Positions 33,851 through 42,466 of a DNA stretch of 64,000 nucleotides are shown piece by piece. The notes beneath the pieces are model-generated. The model was not told where the DNA came from. It did not search any database and saw only the letters and a program-made list of their open reading frames with translations. Origin of the DNA: a bacterium. GTDB taxonomy: Bacteria; Bacteroidota; Ignavibacteria; SZUA-365. The number at the start of each line of letters is the position of its first letter. The stretch's first letter is position 1. The position numbers were made by a program, and so were the translations under genes. Where the stretch lies: the NCBI GenBank assembly GCA_020444325.1, contig JAHLLD010000004.1, positions 289,644 to 353,643 of the forward strand, written 5' to 3'.

Positions 33851-35257
33851 TCAGACGTCGATTTCTTCAAGGTCCGCCGAGGGCGGGGAGTATTTCTTCG
33901 GAAGGGTGATGAAAAACGCGGTGCCCGGGTGATCGGCACCGTCCGCCAGCTGGGAAGGGGACTCCAGATGAATGCGCCCGTTGAACTGCCGGATGATATG
34001 CAGCACCACACTCATGCCGAGTCCGGTGCCCTCGATGCCTTTTTTCTTTGAGAGACTCGAGCGGTAGAAATCCTGGAACACCTTCTGCTGCTCGTCCTTC
34101 GGAATACCGATGCCTGAGTCGGCGATCTCGATGATGACATTGTCCTCATCGTCGCTGATGTGAATCTCGACGCGTCCACCCTTCTCGGTGTACTTGTGCG
34201 TGTTGGAGATGAGATTCGACAGTCCCAGCTTGAGCAGCTTCTGCTCGGCCTCCACGTAAATATCTTCTTCGCTGCTGATCCAGGTGGAAAAACGGATTTT
34301 CTTCGCAACGAAGAGAATGCGCATTTCCTGGTAAATCTCGTTGATCAGTTCGGTGAGATTGACACGGGCAATTTCAGGTTTTTCGGCGAGCTTGAGCTGC
34401 GTGAGCTGCAGGATGTCGTTGACCACGGAGATCGCCCCGTTCAGACGGATGCGCGAGCGTTCGAGGGGACGCTCCAGCGCCTCGGGTATGCGTCCCAGCG
34501 ACCCGTCGAGTATCATGTTCAGATACGTGGTCGCAGCGGCAATGGGGGTTTTCAGGTCGTGGACGACAGACATCACATAGCGCGATTTGGCCTCTTCGGC
34601 ATCCTCCAGCCGTTTGTAGGCCACGGTCAGCGACCGCTCGCGCAGGTACAGCTCCTTGGAAATCGAGTTTGCCAGGTAATTGCTCACGAAGAGAATGCCT
34701 GCGAGGAGGATGATATGCACGATGACATAGGTCTCGTTCGTGTACGAGTTGCCGTCGAGAAAGCCTTCGAGCGCGAAATGCGGGATGATGCCGTGCAGTT
34801 CGAGCAGCGACCCGAGCGTGATCGCTGTGATGGCAATGCCGATCAGCAGGTTGATGACATGCCGGGGAAGAATGAGGCTGCCGATGATCACATGAAAGAT
34901 GAAGAAATAGAAGAAGGGGGATTCCACACCGCCGCTCAGGTATACGAGCACGAGCAGGGCCATGAAATCCGCGAACATCTGCAGGAACGCGAAATGCAGT
35001 CCATGAAACGCCGCATATCCGTCAGGCAGCTTCCCGTGCGTGCGGTGAAAGATGGTGTTATAGAGAAGGATGATGAGCGCGAGAATGCCGATGGCCAGTT
35101 CGTCCATCCGCAACCCGTCGACCAGAAGTCCGATGAGTATCAGTCCGAGCAGCATGATCACCGCCACATAGCGCAGCGTAATCAGCCACAGGTTCCGGCG
35201 CTTGAGTGTGTGCCAGAACTCGTCGTACATGATCCATTTCGGGGCCAGTTCAATCAT
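33851..35257 (-). CDS. Membrane-bound sensor histidine kinase
   Basis: A 468-residue kinase with six predicted membrane helices in residues ~22-205 (for example LITLRYVAVIMLLGLILIGL, IGILALIILLYNTIF and VIVHIILLAGILFVSNYLA), no clear periplasmic domain, and then a coiled-coil signalling helix. The phospho-accepting H-box is VVHDLKTPIAAATTYL. The ATPase domain has NLISNTHKYTEKGG (N box), EIADSGIGIP (G1) and GTGLGMSVVLHII (G2). The sensor part resembles small-ligand or membrane-state sensors, but the signal is unknown. The response regulator gene lies 40 bp upstream in the same unit. Confidence 0.9.
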   Translation of the reverse strand: MIELAPKWIMYDEFWHTLKRRNLWLITLRYVAVIMLLGLILIGLLVDGLRMDELAIGILALIILLYNTIFHRTHGKLPDGYAAFHGLHFAFLQMFADFMALLVLVYLSGGVESPFFYFFIFHVIIGSLILPRHVINLLIGIAITAITLGSLLELHGIIPHFALEGFLDGNSYTNETYVIVHIILLAGILFVSNYLANSISKELYLRERSLTVAYKRLEDAEEAKSRYVMSVVHDLKTPIAAATTYLNMILDGSLGRIPEALERPLERSRIRLNGAISVVNDILQLTQLKLAEKPEIARVNLTELINEIYQEMRILFVAKKIRFSTWISSEEDIYVEAEQKLLKLGLSNLISNTHKYTEKGGRVEIHISDDEDNVIIEIADSGIGIPKDEQQKVFQDFYRSSLSKKKGIEGTGLGMSVVLHIIRQFNGRIHLESPSQLADGADHPGTAFFITLPKKYSPPSADLEEIDV

Positions 35258-35297
35258 CGGTCACCACGGATGGTCACAGGCAGTCCCTTCTGTCTAT

Positions 35298-35687
35298 TTA
35301 CGGCATCGCGCGGGCGTGCCGTTTCTGCAGCTGGGTGTGAATGGCTTCGAGCAATACCCCTGGCGGGATGGGTTTCTCGAGATAATCCTCTATGGGAACG
35401 GTTGCGCTCTCCCCGAGATGCATCCCGACGGCGCGGGAAAGGGAAGTGAGCATGATGATGGGAAAATCGTGTCCGCTGCGCCGAAACCGGTTCGCGAGGT
35501 AAAATCCGTCATCCGGCTGCTGCATCATCACATCGAGCAGCACGAGATCGGGATGATGCTCATGCACGAGGTCAATCGCCTCGTCCACTGTCCCGGCGGA
35601 AACCACGTAATACCCGTTGGCTTCCAGCAGCATGCGGTTTGCTTCTACAATGTCAGGATCGTCGTCAATTAATGCGATCGTGGGCAT
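35298..35687 (-). CDS. Single-domain response regulator (CheY-like)
   Basis: A 129-residue receiver domain with no output domain. The acid pocket is IALIDDDPDI, the phosphorylated Asp is in LVLLDVMM, the switch Thr/Ser is in IIMLTSLS and the conserved Lys is in DYLEKPIPP. It immediately precedes the membrane histidine kinase gene and is its likely partner. Having no DNA-binding domain, it must act by protein contact or as a phosphorelay intermediate, perhaps with the kinases across the divergent promoter (inference). Confidence 0.9.
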   Translation of the reverse strand: MPTIALIDDDPDIVEANRMLLEANGYYVVSAGTVDEAIDLVHEHHPDLVLLDVMMQQPDDGFYLANRFRRSGHDFPIIMLTSLSRAVGMHLGESATVPIEDYLEKPIPPGVLLEAIHTQLQKRHARAMP

Positions 35688-35822
35688 ACGTCACTCCTGC
35701 GTTCGCAGTTTGGCGGATTCTCCGCCTTCCGGAAGCAAAATACGCAGGAGGGCTGCAACTCGCAACGACTTCAGGACATAATTATCCGCTTTGCGCAGAT
35801 CACGTACATGTCATGCAATAAA

Positions 35823-35838
35823 TGTGAAAAAAATCACT
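35823..35838. promoter_or_regulatory. CRP/FNR- or Rex-like operator
   Basis: TGTGA-AAAAAA-TCACT matches the CRP core TGTGA-N6-TCACA at 9 of 10 positions, and resembles the Rex box TTGTGAA-N4-TTCACAA at most positions. It lies between the divergent response regulator (35687) and hydrogenase-sensor kinase (35929) genes, 90 bp upstream of the latter. Confidence 0.4.
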
Positions 35839-35928
35839 TTTATTGCCTCATTTCATTGTTTCGGACCCGATAGTTTGCGAATTTTGTAATGGAGGTCGGA
35901 GCGAGGAGAAAGGCAGGCGGATTGAACG

Positions 35929-37995
35929 ATGAATTGTGTTGTTTCCACCATACCGGAACGCTGTAAACGCTGTTATTGCTGTGTGCGCGAGTGTCCGGCG
36001 AATGCGATACAGATACAGAACGGACAGGCGGTGGTGCTGTCCACGCGCTGCGTGGGCTGCGGAAACTGCCTGAAAGTGTGCACGCAGAACGCAAAGTCCG
36101 TGCGCGATGCCGCCGCGGTGATCAGTGAAGCATTTGCCGGTGACGCGAAGACAGAACGCGTGGCCTGCCTGGCGCCGTCCTTCCCGGCCGCGTTTCCCGG
36201 TGTTTCGCCCCTGAAAGTGATCGGGGCACTGCATGCGCTCGGCTTCACGCGGGTGGTGGAAGTGGCCTTCGGGGCGGATCTCGTCAGCCGCGCTTATCGC
36301 ACGCATGTGGAGGAAAGTGACGACCCGGTGATCACCACACCGTGTCCCGCCATCGTCGAATACATCGAAAAGTACTACCCGCAGCTCATCCCCAACCTCG
36401 CCCCCATTGTCTCGCCCATGATCGCGGCGGGCAAGGTGATACGCCAGCGGTATGGGGACGATTCCCTCATCGCGTTTATCGGTCCCTGCATCGCCAAAAA
36501 GCTGGAAGTGCTCGACGACAACGTGGCCGGCGTGATCGACGAGGCGATGACCTTTGATGAAATGATACGTCTGTTGGAGGAAGCCGGGATCGATCCGGCG
36601 TCCTGTGAGGAGCGGGATTTCGATCCGCCGCATGCGGATCTGGGACAGATTTACCCGGTGTCGGGGGGACTCCTGAAGAGCGCGGGCATCAGCGATGATG
36701 TGATGGATACGGAAACCATCGTGGTCGAGGGACGGCAGCGCTGCCTGAACATGATCACGGAAATCGCGCAGGGCAAGGTCAACAGCAAACTCATTGATAT
36801 CCTCTTCTGCGAAGGCTGCATCTGCGGACCGGGAATGACCTCGCCGCTCAACCATTTCGAAAAACGGGAATGCATCATCGGCTGGGTGAAATCCCGCCGC
36901 AGGGAAATGGACTTCGCGGCGTGGGAACGCGACATGGCGGAATTCACAGCGATGGATCTGCGCCGCGGCTTTACGCCGCATCCCGTCCAGGAACGTATGC
37001 CTGAAGAGGAGGAAATCGTACCCATCCTCATGTCCATGGGCAAGGGCGAAACCCGAAATCAGCTCAACTGCGGCGCCTGCGGCTATGAGAGCTGCCGCGC
37101 ACTGGCGGCGGCCGTCGCCCAGGGCATCGCGGAAAAGGAAATGTGCCTGCAGTACACTATCGACAATCTCGAGCGTTCGCATCGCGAACTCGCCGAGGCA
37201 CAGGCGCAGCTTATTCACAGCGAGAAGCTGGCGAGTGTGGGACAACTGGCGGCGGGCGTGGCGCATGAGATCAACAATCCCCTCGGGACCATCGTCCTTT
37301 ACTCGCATCTCCTCCTCAAACAGCTGCAGGAAATCGATCCCGCGAAAGAGGACATACAGTTCATCATTGCCGAAGCGGAGCGCTGCCGCAACATCGTCGG
37401 CAGTCTGCTGAATTTCGCGCGGCAGGGGAAGCTGGAAGTCGCCGCGTGTTCGGTCGACGATCTGCTCGAGACTGTCGTGTCCAGCGTGGAAAAACGCGAG
37501 GAATTCCGCGGCGTCATGGTGGAGCTGCAGCACAGCGACGCGCTTCCCACGCTGCATGTCGATGCAAATCAGCTGCGGCAGGTGCTGCTCAATCTTGTGA
37601 TGAACGCCTGCGAAGCCATGCCCGATGGGGGAACCCTGCGCATTGCATGTTCGCAGGGGGACTCCCCGCGCGAACTGCGCATTCGCATCAGCGATACCGG
37701 TATTGGCATTCCCGAAGAAAACATTTCCCGCCTGTTTACGCCGTTTTTTACGACGAAGCAGATCGGGAAGGGGACGGGACTCGGACTCCCTATCGCCTAC
37801 GGCATCGTGAAGCTGCATCATGGACGCATCGATGTGGAGAGCACGCCGGGTGAGGGAACCGTATTCACCATCACCATTCCGACGGACTTGCGTGACTATC
37901 CCTCGGCGGGACAAATGACGCCGCGTGAACTGGCGTCTGCGCTTTCCGCATCATCCGCACCCTCGACACCATCCTCGCTGCATCTCGCGAAATGA
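35929..37995 (+). CDS. [FeFe]-hydrogenase-like sensor fused to histidine kinase
   Basis: A 688-residue fusion. Two [4Fe-4S] ferredoxin motifs use C12/15/18/22 and C41/44/47/51. Residues ~80-330 form an [FeFe]-hydrogenase large-subunit domain: L1 is TTPCPA (C139), L2 is GPCIAKK (C187), L3 is FCEGCICGPG (C294, C297, C299). L1 has Pro where active enzymes have the proton-transfer Cys, and L3 is one residue short, so it is a sensor rather than a fast catalyst. A third FeS domain (C381/384/389/406) leads to a kinase core with H446 in VAHEINNPLG and a G2 box GTGLGLPIAYGI. It probably reports H2 or redox state. The receiver-kinase gene follows 1 bp later. Confidence 0.92.
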   Translation: MNCVVSTIPERCKRCYCCVRECPANAIQIQNGQAVVLSTRCVGCGNCLKVCTQNAKSVRDAAAVISEAFAGDAKTERVACLAPSFPAAFPGVSPLKVIGALHALGFTRVVEVAFGADLVSRAYRTHVEESDDPVITTPCPAIVEYIEKYYPQLIPNLAPIVSPMIAAGKVIRQRYGDDSLIAFIGPCIAKKLEVLDDNVAGVIDEAMTFDEMIRLLEEAGIDPASCEERDFDPPHADLGQIYPVSGGLLKSAGISDDVMDTETIVVEGRQRCLNMITEIAQGKVNSKLIDILFCEGCICGPGMTSPLNHFEKRECIIGWVKSRRREMDFAAWERDMAEFTAMDLRRGFTPHPVQERMPEEEEIVPILMSMGKGETRNQLNCGACGYESCRALAAAVAQGIAEKEMCLQYTIDNLERSHRELAEAQAQLIHSEKLASVGQLAAGVAHEINNPLGTIVLYSHLLLKQLQEIDPAKEDIQFIIAEAERCRNIVGSLLNFARQGKLEVAACSVDDLLETVVSSVEKREEFRGVMVELQHSDALPTLHVDANQLRQVLLNLVMNACEAMPDGGTLRIACSQGDSPRELRIRISDTGIGIPEENISRLFTPFFTTKQIGKGTGLGLPIAYGIVKLHHGRIDVESTPGEGTVFTITIPTDLRDYPSAGQMTPRELASALSASSAPSTPSSLHLAK

Positions 37996-37996
37996 C

Positions 37997-39490
37997 ATGG
38001 AAGAACAGAAACCACAGCTGCTCGTAGTTGATGACGAACTCGGGATGCGCGAAGGCATCCGGCGCATTTTCAGTATGGAGGGATATGACGTCACCGTGGC
38101 CGAAAACGGCACCGACGGCATCGCCCGCGGCAGCGAACGCGAGTTCGACGTCGCCCTCATTGATCTCAAGATGCCGGACATGGATGGCGTGAGCGTCCTG
38201 CGCCGCCTGCGCGAAATCTATCCCGACACCGAGTACATGATCATCACCGCGTTTGCGGGCATCGATACCGCCGTGGAAGCAACCCGCCACGGGGCGTACA
38301 CCTATATCCCGAAGCCCTTCACGCCCGATCAGATCGTTTTCGAAGTCAACCGTGCGCTCGGCAAGCGTCGGCTCACGCTCGAAACCCGCGAGCTGCGCGC
38401 AGAGCAGGAACGCCGCCTGCTGGAAATCAGCCAGGAAAAGAGCCGTCTGCGCACCATCATCAATGCCATCGACGACGCAGTCTTCGTCACCAATCTCGAA
38501 GATGAAATCGTGCTGGCCAATCCGCAAACCCGTGCGCTGTTCGATTTCCCGGCATCCATTCGGGCGGGTGACAAGATTACCGACATCCTGCCCGCCGAGG
38601 TCATCGACCTCATCCATGAGGCGCAGGAGAAAGTGCGGCAGGATATCGAACTCGTCTCGCATGAATGGGAAATGCGTCCCAACCTCGAACTCGTCGTGCA
38701 GATGAAAACCGCACCGGTGAAAGACGGCGGCGGAGACATCCTCGGTTTCGTGACCACGATACAGGACGTCACGCAGCTCAAGCGGCTCGACATGCAGAAA
38801 TCCCAGTTCGTGTCCATGGTCGCCCATGAGCTCAAAGCCCCCGTTGCCGCGGTGAGCGGCTACCTTGAAAACATGAACGAACGTCTGCTGGGCGACGATA
38901 TCGCGGCGTACGGCAAGATGATCGGCCGTTCGCGCGAGCGCCTGCAGGCACTCATTGACCTGGTCAACGACCTGCTCAATATCAGCCGCCGCGATCTCGG
39001 CACCGTCCGCCGTGAAGTGGTAGCCGTGGATATCCGCGAAGTGTCCGCCCGCGTACACGAGCTGCTGCAGGGAGAAATGCAGCAGCGCACCCTGCGTTTC
39101 GTGACCGCGTTCGAAGACGATCTCCCCACCGTCGACGTCGACCGTGAGGAGATTACCCGCGTCCTTACCAACCTCATCAGCAACGCCATCAAGTACAACC
39201 GCGAAGGCGGCAGCATCACCGTGCGCGCACGCGCCGAAGACAGCGCACTGCGCATCGAAGTCGCCGACAGCGGCATCGGCATGACCGAGGAAGAGCGCGG
39301 CATGCTTTTCCGGCAGTTTTACCGCGTCAAGAACGACGACACCCGCAGTATCCCGGGTACGGGACTCGGACTCTCCATCGTCAAGCAGGTGGTCGACTCC
39401 TACCACGGCAGCATTCACGTTGAAAGCCACCGCGGCGAAGGCAGCACCTTCATCCTGCGCCTCCCCCTCCACGCCGTCGAGGCGGAATAA
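37997..39490 (+). CDS. Receiver-PAS-histidine kinase (hybrid, N-terminal receiver)
   Basis: A 497-residue signalling protein. The N-terminal receiver (residues ~8-120) has VVDDE and phospho-acceptor D56 in VALIDLKMPD, with the Lys in YIPKPFTP. A coiled coil and PAS domain follow (~150-265, INAIDDAVFVTNLEDEIVLA). The kinase core has H277 in VAHELKAPVAAVSGYL, an N box NLISNAIKYNREGG and a G2 box GTGLGLSIVKQVV. It begins 1 bp after the hydrogenase-sensor kinase stop; its receiver is the natural target of that kinase, making a two-step relay. No DNA-binding output is present. Confidence 0.92.
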   Translation: MEEQKPQLLVVDDELGMREGIRRIFSMEGYDVTVAENGTDGIARGSEREFDVALIDLKMPDMDGVSVLRRLREIYPDTEYMIITAFAGIDTAVEATRHGAYTYIPKPFTPDQIVFEVNRALGKRRLTLETRELRAEQERRLLEISQEKSRLRTIINAIDDAVFVTNLEDEIVLANPQTRALFDFPASIRAGDKITDILPAEVIDLIHEAQEKVRQDIELVSHEWEMRPNLELVVQMKTAPVKDGGGDILGFVTTIQDVTQLKRLDMQKSQFVSMVAHELKAPVAAVSGYLENMNERLLGDDIAAYGKMIGRSRERLQALIDLVNDLLNISRRDLGTVRREVVAVDIREVSARVHELLQGEMQQRTLRFVTAFEDDLPTVDVDREEITRVLTNLISNAIKYNREGGSITVRARAEDSALRIEVADSGIGMTEEERGMLFRQFYRVKNDDTRSIPGTGLGLSIVKQVVDSYHGSIHVESHRGEGSTFILRLPLHAVEAE

Positions 39491-39510
39491 ACCGCTCAAG
39501 CTCACGGGAA

Positions 39511-39527
39511 TATGCAGTTTCTGCATA
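39511..39527. repeat. TATGCA-N5-TGCATA palindrome, copy A1
   Basis: The 17-bp core TATGCA-GTTTC-TGCATA is flanked by GGAA and TTTCC, which extend the symmetry. It is the first of seven intergenic copies in the window, 21 bp past the receiver-kinase stop. Confidence 0.8.
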
Positions 39528-39552
39528 TTTCCGTCCTCCCGGCCGTTGTGAA

Positions 39553-39569
39553 TATGCACTTTCTGCATA
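39553..39569. repeat. TATGCA-N5-TGCATA palindrome, copy A2
   Basis: The core is TATGCA-CTTTC-TGCATA. It lies exactly 42 bp (about four helical turns) from copy A1 and 52 bp upstream of the -35 element of the next gene. Confidence 0.8.
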
Positions 39570-39620
39570 TGGTTCGACCCGGATCACAAGAAATTACCCG
39601 GCACCTTTGCAAATGCGATA

Positions 39621-39649
39621 TTGACATCTCGTACGGAATGTATTATGTT
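39621..39649 (+). promoter_or_regulatory. Promoter of the beta-helix protein gene
   Basis: TTGACA (39621-39626), a 17-bp spacer and TATGTT (39644-39649). It matches the HU promoter closely (TTGACA...ATTATGTT) and lies 53 bp before the ATG. Confidence 0.5.
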
Positions 39650-39701
39650 CTTCCACAAGAGCAGTGTTCTTATGGACTGATGTACACCTGGGGGACGAAA
39701 A

Positions 39702-42341
39702 ATGAACGCGCCATTGCAACACCATTCATGGTACGGAAATTGCTCTCTCTCTCATGGGAGTGACAGAGCCAAACGTCGCGGCAACCAATCCTCAGAGAAA
39801 AACGACTTCAGCGAACTACACGAGTTGACGCGCAGCAGGAAATATGGGAGCCTCTGCCTGCTCACTTCAATCCTTTTCCTCTCGCTGCTCATCACAACAA
39901 CTACCTTTGCCCAGCTCAACTTCGATCGTGGAAATGCGGAAGTCATCGTTCGGAATTCCACAGTTGACGTGCAGTCATTCTTCATAGTTCCGGTGAACCT
40001 GATATTCGATGATGAACTGGCGATAACACACCGATATAAAGGTGTGCATGATGGCTTCATTGTTCCCGGGTACGATTGGGGATTTGACGGTCCCTGGTCA
40101 GGCGACCCGGCTGCGGGAGATGTCGAGGATCAGAGAGATACCCTCGGGTGCAGTGATTATCAATTCTCAATCGGGTACTATTCATTTACGCTCAACCTGA
40201 TCGATGCCAAATGGGGCGCGGGAACGGATGCCACAGTGTATACGATTCTTATCGATATTGAGTCTGCAAGTGCATGTACGATTTACCTCCGTTCTCCCGG
40301 GGCGCAGGGGAGTTGGAGCAGCGGGAAGAACATTTCCGATGGGGACTCTCTTACCTACTGGGACCTGGTCAAGGAACTGCATAACAGCAGCTACGTGCGT
40401 GAACGCACATCGTACAATGGTGAGACCTTTCATGTCGACGGGGATGACAATCTACTGCCGCTGCCGTCCATCTTCGTCGATGAAGCCTTTCTGGATGTGA
40501 ATCTGGCAGTGCATACGGATATCGCCGTTCCCGAGCGGAAGGTCCTTCTCATAGAAGGATTTGACGAAGGGTTGTCGGGCAATTCAGACACAGAGCTCAC
40601 CTTCGATGCTTCGACAGGGATGGATGTGTACGGTTCACTCCGCACGGGACAAACCACGTACCGCAATAGCTACATCTACTGTACCTCTGCGGAATCCACT
40701 CCCGCGCCAGGAGACTGGCGTGGTATTCACTGCGATGGGGCGACACAACTCTGGTTAAATCGCCTGTCCGTGGGCTACGCCTCGACCGGTCTCTATCTCG
40801 ATGAATGCGAGGATGTCGAAACGTACAGTTCCGTGTTTTTCCAGAATTCATTTGCAGGTCTGAGGATGGGTGGGGGCTCCGGTATCCATCAGGCATTGCG
40901 TTGTACGGGCAACGGCTCGCACGGAATACTCCTTGAGGATACCGATGCAGAAATTCATGATGCATTGATCATTGGAACAAGCGGTGGATCAGGCATCGCC
41001 GTGGGTGCGGGAGCGACAGCAAGGCTCTACCAGTGTGAGAGCTTGTACAATGGCGCGAACGGCATTTCCGTCGCGGGCGGTTCGTCGGTAATCGTCGATT
41101 CCTCTGCGTTGGATTACAATGTTCAAATCGCAGGGGGACCCTATGCAGGCGTATATGGATTCTACAATGATACATGGATCACTCTTCGACACAGTACTGT
41201 GGTGGGGCAGTATATGGGTGTCTGCCTCCTGTACGCACGGCTGAAAGGATATGAGTCCGACGACACACTGGCAAGGAACTGTATAGGAGAGAATGATTAC
41301 AATCTCTACGGGTATTATGGGACCTGGGAATTCGCCCGCGATCACCCCATATCTGGCGTCCCGCACTACTATGGCGGTGAAAACTCGATCTACGACCCGG
41401 TGACACTGCAGGGGTGGTTTCAATACTCCACGGCCTATTTGCAGCGTAACTACTGGGATGGAAATACGATTTTTGACGTGGACAATTCCAACGTCGTTAC
41501 CGTCGATGCATTGACGGCCGATTCGGTGGGTTGCATTTACGAGAGAGGACCTGCGTCTCCATCCAAGGAATGGAATATGGGCCCCGCGGCCACATACGCT
41601 TCATGGGAAGCACTGACCGTAGATTCCCTGCGCAGCCTGTTGAGCAGCAGTATCGCTGCGCTCACTCCCCAGGATATCGCGGTGGGCTTCGGCCTTGTCA
41701 GGCGGAAATCCTCTCCCACGGTCGCGGAAGCGTTCTACAAACAGGCGATTGCGTCAAGCACGCGCCCTGAAGTCAGGCAGCAGGCCTGGCGTTTCCTGGC
41801 CAGCCTCGGCATGGATGCTGATGACTGGAGTGGCGCTTCTCAGTCGTTGCAGGCAATGGCGCTGCAGTGCAACTGGGGTGATGAAGGCTACCGTTCTTCC
41901 CAGGCGATGGCGGCCCTGACGATGCACTGGGGCGGGGCGACAGCCGCGGCGCTTGCCAGTCTTGATACCCTCCTCAGGAGCTTCCCGGGTGATCGTGACC
42001 TCGTGATGGTGGAAAACTGGATCGGCGGGAACGCGATGAGTGCCTCTCCGAAGCAGGGCGGCATGCTGCCGACGGAAGAGGGATATGAACTGCACATCCC
42101 GCATCCGAATCCGTTCACCACGACGACGACGGTCGGCTTTTCGCTGCCAGAATCACGGCACGTGAGAGTGAGCGTGTACGACATGAGTGGACGCGAAGTG
42201 CAGTGTCTTGCAGATGGAATGTATCCGGCCGGGACGACGCAACTGCAGTTCAAGCGCGGTGACCTGCCAAGCGGAATGTACCTTGTGCGTTTGACCGCGG
42301 GCAATGTTGCGCGGACGCGCATGATGCATCTCCTGAAGTAA
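39702..42341 (+). CDS. T9SS-sorted surface protein with right-handed beta-helix
   Basis: An 879-residue exported protein. From the ATG at 39702 (good GGGGG ribosome site) the hydrophobic signal core falls at residues ~49-67 and cleavage near A70|Q, an unusually long N-region; a TTG at 39825 would give an ordinary 29-residue signal but has no ribosome site. Residues ~310-560 contain short beta-helix-like repeats (GIHCDGATQLWLNRLSVGYA, NGSHGILLEDTDAEIHDALI). A helical TPR-like region follows (~640-780), then a type A T9SS sorting domain (IPHPNPFTTTTTVGFSLP, YDMSGREVQCL, LPSGMYLVRL). Probably a surface adhesin or carbohydrate-active protein; substrate unknown. Confidence 0.8.
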   Translation: MNAPLQHHSWYGNCSLSHGSDRAKRRGNQSSEKNDFSELHELTRSRKYGSLCLLTSILFLSLLITTTTFAQLNFDRGNAEVIVRNSTVDVQSFFIVPVNLIFDDELAITHRYKGVHDGFIVPGYDWGFDGPWSGDPAAGDVEDQRDTLGCSDYQFSIGYYSFTLNLIDAKWGAGTDATVYTILIDIESASACTIYLRSPGAQGSWSSGKNISDGDSLTYWDLVKELHNSSYVRERTSYNGETFHVDGDDNLLPLPSIFVDEAFLDVNLAVHTDIAVPERKVLLIEGFDEGLSGNSDTELTFDASTGMDVYGSLRTGQTTYRNSYIYCTSAESTPAPGDWRGIHCDGATQLWLNRLSVGYASTGLYLDECEDVETYSSVFFQNSFAGLRMGGGSGIHQALRCTGNGSHGILLEDTDAEIHDALIIGTSGGSGIAVGAGATARLYQCESLYNGANGISVAGGSSVIVDSSALDYNVQIAGGPYAGVYGFYNDTWITLRHSTVVGQYMGVCLLYARLKGYESDDTLARNCIGENDYNLYGYYGTWEFARDHPISGVPHYYGGENSIYDPVTLQGWFQYSTAYLQRNYWDGNTIFDVDNSNVVTVDALTADSVGCIYERGPASPSKEWNMGPAATYASWEALTVDSLRSLLSSSIAALTPQDIAVGFGLVRRKSSPTVAEAFYKQAIASSTRPEVRQQAWRFLASLGMDADDWSGASQSLQAMALQCNWGDEGYRSSQAMAALTMHWGGATAAALASLDTLLRSFPGDRDLVMVENWIGGNAMSASPKQGGMLPTEEGYELHIPHPNPFTTTTTVGFSLPESRHVRVSVYDMSGREVQCLADGMYPAGTTQLQFKRGDLPSGMYLVRLTAGNVARTRMMHLLK

Positions 42342-42366
42342 TCAACCCTGATCCAGCGATACTGGT

Positions 42367-42410
42367 CGCCGTCACCTCGCACGACGGAAGTCGGACAACG
42401 GGTGACGGCG
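42367..42410 (+). terminator. Stem-loop after the beta-helix protein gene
   Basis: CGCCGTCACC (42367-42376) pairs with GGTGACGGCG (42401-42410) around a 24-nt loop. The tail is GGCCGCAAAATATG and has no T tract, so it is a weak terminator or a processing structure. Confidence 0.45.
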
Positions 42411-42466
42411 GCCGCAAAATATGCAGGAAGCTTCGAATTTTTCGTCATCGGTTTCGGAGAAATAGC

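Noticed and set aside
35848..37914. 688-codon - strand frame opposite the hydrogenase-sensor kinase
   Set aside because: The + strand has intact FeS and kinase motifs throughout; the antisense product has no domain.
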